64,000 bases of DNA. Source: an uncultured Ectothiorhodospiraceae bacterium. GTDB lineage: Bacteria; Pseudomonadota; Gammaproteobacteria; UBA6429; Thiohalophilaceae. A model generated the notes under the pieces. The model had not been told where the DNA came from. It made no database searches and was given only the letters and a program-made list of their open reading frames with translations. This document shows, piece after piece, positions 62,301-64,000 of this stretch (its first letter is position 1; each line of letters starts with the position of its first letter). The translations under genes and the position numbers were made by a program. The stretch covers positions 1 to 64,000 of the forward strand of contig CAMYOL010000055.1 in the NCBI GenBank assembly GCA_947260005.1, written 5' to 3'.

Positions 62301-62959
62301 TACGGATTGGCTTGGCCGCCGCACCTACACAGACGCCAGAAACATACTCACCGTCAAATGTTGAAATAAAAATATCTGCAACGGGTAGTACTTATCGTAA
62401 ATTAGCGAGTTCATTACAAGGGCGTATTAAGTTGATTCAGGGCGAAGGTCAGATCAGTAATCAACGTGTTGTGAATTTACTTTCAAATACTTTTTATGAA
62501 TTATTCCAGACCTTGAATCCCTTTTCTAGAACTGAAGCCACGACGCGTCTGAACTGTGGTGTTGGTATTATTAACGTAGCGAACGGAATAGCCGATATTC
62601 AGGCTGCGGTGATGCAAACGGATAAATTAACAATCGTCAGCGCCGGAAAAATTAATCTGAAGACAGAGCGGCTTAACCTTGGATTCAACACTCGCCCACG
62701 CAGAGGATTAGGGATCAGTGTTAGTGCGATTACTAATTCTTATATTAAACTGGGTGGACATTTAACCAGACCGATAATAACACTGGATCCGGAAGGCGCG
62801 ACGCTAGCCACCGGTGCCGCAGTTGCAACTGGTGGACTTTCATTTTTATTTAAGGGTTTCTGGGATCGTTTTCTTACCAGCCGTGATCCTTGTGGTGAAG
62901 CGTTAAAAATCGATGCTGAGATTCAGAATGAAAAAAGAAAAAATTCCACACAACCATAG
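59375..62959 (+). CDS. AsmA-like protein with about eight repeated units
   Basis: The 1194-residue protein has one N-terminal membrane anchor (residues about 12-34). A classic AsmA start follows (EVEIQGAFHLDLGRRLKIEM, VRISNPAWAESKDFLQLGSL). From about residue 265 to 830 a unit of roughly 65-75 residues recurs about eight times. Each opens with a G-P-x-L-like turn (SGPDIKKITQ, SGENLAAFS, KGPNLAAFN, GAGPDLSMIS, GHGPSLHAVL, SGPNLEHFF, SAPNLDAIA). The C-terminal AsmA_2-like part covers about 970-1160 (GRIKLIQGEGQISNQRVVNL, GINLNLG-type strands). Such repeats form long beta-grooves in AsmA/TamB-like proteins that carry phospholipid between membranes. It ends with a charged tail. Confidence 0.88.
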   Translation: MDLIRKITRKQLLIGIGSMIGLLFLLSVLLAIYIGTRSDEWWRDQVTNTLSESLGREVEIQGAFHLDLGRRLKIEMASVRISNPAWAESKDFLQLGSLLLEFDLFSVLSDTVFIHRLILADVVLALEEHKDGEQNWDFAPNTSLPATTLPIDDKQTKEIIHPAHIEQLSLERAQLTLIQPRWNSPLVLKVDAITGGQSADDKAILHSRGELGNLPFSIEGSVGTITSALNNGPVSYQLNGNIGKARLKSEGHIDSLAAPLRPKLELVFSGPDIKKITQAMGAPTIAKGPFEARVNTGPGGLGVSTQVRAKFGAIQFHADVSSEDLSSTKKMELTAGLSGENLAAFSDLLGLPPLPKGAFKLETAMQSDEHGARIKKLMASVDSHHMSIEGKIGSWPELKETQLALTMKGPNLAAFNPTVKTISLGELPPVAYTAAASVESNKQGLRVHSTKIVAGDYQATADGNIYTQDRFRTELNVTGAGPDLSMISRLTDIIPLPAWPFHAHGKIEITHDAIKLINTVGNTGITKKEDTSDQHNVSVDGSIAFSREGPVLLNVKGHGPSLHAVLDGLGYPDIPAKAAYQVEGQVGFSRNRLTVKLPHARLEPATASGIFSIPNINTPTTMILDVDHMQTSDISAALKLVGVKLNLPRAMAANFNGKINRIDGVTKLSNIRAIIGSTNALVDGSIGDPPRYEHSRLNLDISGPNLEHFFKRPVKLAIPFHIKGGVSLEKDLKHFHNLKLKLANLDATVDGQLNSLEKTQNSELNISASAPNLDAIAAIFEVSLPAGSAKLESHITGMKDGIHIDRLHAEFDKSNLTANLKWVRGETPLLVGQVNSSYIDYTPFQKKTDPIKQNQEKPVNLQDNNKRDRKINEDDENDYIQKPQKWLFPDKPIEIPIFERMGVDLDLDVQIDKLDNLLARGLLRSIKTKVDLKGRTLHLSNFQMHSASGANVQGELNIVQDAEHTRLDIDITGEQLRIGLAAAPTQTPETYSPSNVEIKISATGSTYRKLASSLQGRIKLIQGEGQISNQRVVNLLSNTFYELFQTLNPFSRTEATTRLNCGVGIINVANGIADIQAAVMQTDKLTIVSAGKINLKTERLNLGFNTRPRRGLGISVSAITNSYIKLGGHLTRPIITLDPEGATLATGAAVATGGLSFLFKGFWDRFLTSRDPCGEALKIDAEIQNEKRKNSTQP

Positions 62960-62992
62960 ACGAGCTAAGGGATGCGATATAAAAACAAAAAC

Positions 62993-63029
62993 TGTCATTC
63001 TGAATGAGCGAAAGCGAATGAAGAACCTT
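62993..63029 (+). repeat. TGTCATYCTGA-type intergenic repeat
   Basis: TGTCATTCTGAATGAGCGAA followed by AGCGAATGAAGAACCTT is another member of the family seen near gatCAB. It lies in the gap between the AsmA-like gene and the broken sulfatase. Confidence 0.6.
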
Positions 63030-63218
63030 AAAGAACCTTCGTCATTGTATTGATCAGGGTTCCTCCGGATGTCAAAGAGGCCTGCCATTAGAATCAAATC
63101 ATTACTCCGTGTTCCCGTTATTGTTCTAGATCAACTAAGCTTTAGTAACGCCTTTGAGGATTATTTTAAATGAATTATATTTACAAATAGGGTTATCAGA
63201 TTAATAATAGCGCGTGGC

Positions 63219-63695
63219 ATGAGTGACAATAATGCGGACCCGTTAGTAAAAAAATGTTGCGAGTGGATGGAAGTACGCGAGTAGTTGCAAGCTCTGTGTC
63301 CTGATGTGCTCAATCTTTGGATGAGGGCGCATGACTTCCCGACGGTGCTGGAACTCACCGGTACAGCACACCCAAAAGAATTTAAAGGGAATAAGATTGA
63401 ACCGATTCGGGGTAAATCACTAGCCGGATTGCTAAAGGGCACAACGCAGACGGTTTATGCCAAAAATGATTTCGTCGGTGGTGAAATGGGTAATGGTAAA
63501 TGGATGCGACAGGGTGACTTTAAAGCAGTTTCCATTTCAGCCCCTTATGGCACTGGCGATTGGAAACTCTTTAACGTGGTTGACGATCCAGGCGAAACCA
63601 AAGACCTGGCAAAAAGCCACCCGGATAAATTGAAAAAATTGCAAGCGGCGTGGGATGACTATGCCAAGGAAGTTGGAGTGGTGTTAGCAGAATAA
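63219..63695 (+). pseudogene. Arylsulfatase remnant
   Basis: The last about 125 codons match the C-terminus of AtsA-type arylsulfatases: DFPTVLELTGTAHPKEFKG, IEPIRGKSLAGLLKG, GKWMRQGDFKAVSISAP, and WKLFNVVDDPGETKDLAKSH. Upstream, in another frame, MSDNNADPLVKK recalls the family's VSDNGA motif and is cut by a TAG. The region between those parts and the whole N-terminus with the formylglycine cysteine are missing. This gene cannot make an active sulfatase. Confidence 0.75.
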
Positions 63696-63762
63696 TTCTT
63701 TTTCAAAATAGCAATGCTAAAGCATATTAACCGTTTTACAGGCTTTAAAATGGGAGAATAAA

Positions 63763-64000
63763 ATGAAAAAAATACAGTATATGTTACTTTTCACGAGCCT
63801 CTGTGTGTTCGCAGCCTTGGGTGGTTGTGGGAAAGAAGATACGACTTCTGGAACTATAGGAGAGGCAGACAAAGTCTCTTCTCCTACTTTTACAGATGAA
63901 CAGATCGAAAATATTGTTTTGCGTTCATACCAGTATGTGGCGATGTATAACGTCAATAATAAATTCGCCATGGGTGCAGGAGGCTGGAATCGTTGTACGG
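63763..64000 (+). CDS. DUF1254-type lipoprotein, N-terminal part (runs off the window)
   Basis: The first 79 codons show a signal peptide with lipobox (AALGGC) and a likely DUF1254 start: FTDEQIENIVLRSYQYVAMY followed by NVNNKFAMGAGGWNRC. In this family the RSYQYVA and GGWN stretches are conserved, and the function is unknown. GGGAG precedes the ATG. The rest of the gene lies beyond the window. Confidence 0.6.
   Translation, partial: MKKIQYMLLFTSLCVFAALGGCGKEDTTSGTIGEADKVSSPTFTDEQIENIVLRSYQYVAMYNVNNKFAMGAGGWNRCT

Noticed and set aside
63161-63442. Minus-strand open frame across the sulfatase remnant
   Set aside because: It is antisense to recognisable sulfatase sequence and has no family resemblance.

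Overview
The window comes from a Gram-negative bacterium, almost certainly a gammaproteobacterium. Three conserved gammaproteobacterial gene blocks are present in their usual order: lptD-surA-pdxA-rsmA, mreBCD-mrdA-rodA-mltB-rlpA-dacA-ybeD-lipB-lipA, and gatCAB divergent from mreB. Outer-membrane machinery (LptD, SurA, MipA, porin, lipoproteins) fits this. By eye the DNA is AT-leaning. I saw no tRNA, rRNA, CRISPR array, insertion sequence or prophage gene. I cannot name the genus.

Layout. 0-8.4 kb (mostly minus strand): the 5' end of endonuclease V, a rhodanese-MCP pair, a DsrE-like gene divergent from a MarR regulator, a methyltransferase, apaG, and a three-gene unit of ComFB, a HEAGH protein and a CheW-TM-LysM fusion. 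The rhodanese-MCP pair and the CheW-LysM unit each carry a promoter resembling the flagellar sigma-28 (FliA) consensus. This suggests that both belong to the motility regulon. 8.4-14.7 kb: the lptD-surA-pdxA-rsmA operon and an acyltransferase-like membrane protein. 14.7-21.4 kb (plus): amgK-murU peptidoglycan recycling, a GCS2 ligase with an AstE/AspA-type deacylase, then a TPR protein and an L,D-transpeptidase that appear to share a C-terminal domain. 21.4-33.7 kb (minus): ydcF, the lipoate genes, a D-amino acid transaminase, and the elongasome block down from mreB. Most genes between 11.6 and 33.7 kb act on the cell envelope. 33.8-38.4 kb (plus): gatC, gatA, gatB, hslO, interspersed with short palindromic repeats.

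38.6-46.7 kb is accessory. It holds a decayed phosphonate-binding-type protein with two in-frame stops, a truncated membrane sensor, an LpxC paralogue that has lost metal-binding and catalytic residues, several unknown small genes, a lipase-like lipoprotein with a SpoIIAA-like partner, a MipA/OmpV protein and an MltF-like transglycosylase. 47-63 kb is a ten-gene plus-strand run of envelope proteins: DUF4136 lipoprotein, DUF3604, SLC13 permease, two alpha/beta hydrolases, a porin, three further beta-barrels (one BamA-like without POTRA domains) and a 1194-residue AsmA-like protein with repeated units. It may be one outer-membrane transport or remodelling system. The end holds an arylsulfatase remnant and the start of a DUF1254-like lipoprotein.

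The most novel-looking items are the CheW-TM-LysM/HEAGH/ComFB unit behind a sigma-28-like promoter, the apparent GTA start of mreC, the degenerate LpxC paralogue, the surA-pdxA hairpin and the 47-63 kb envelope cluster.
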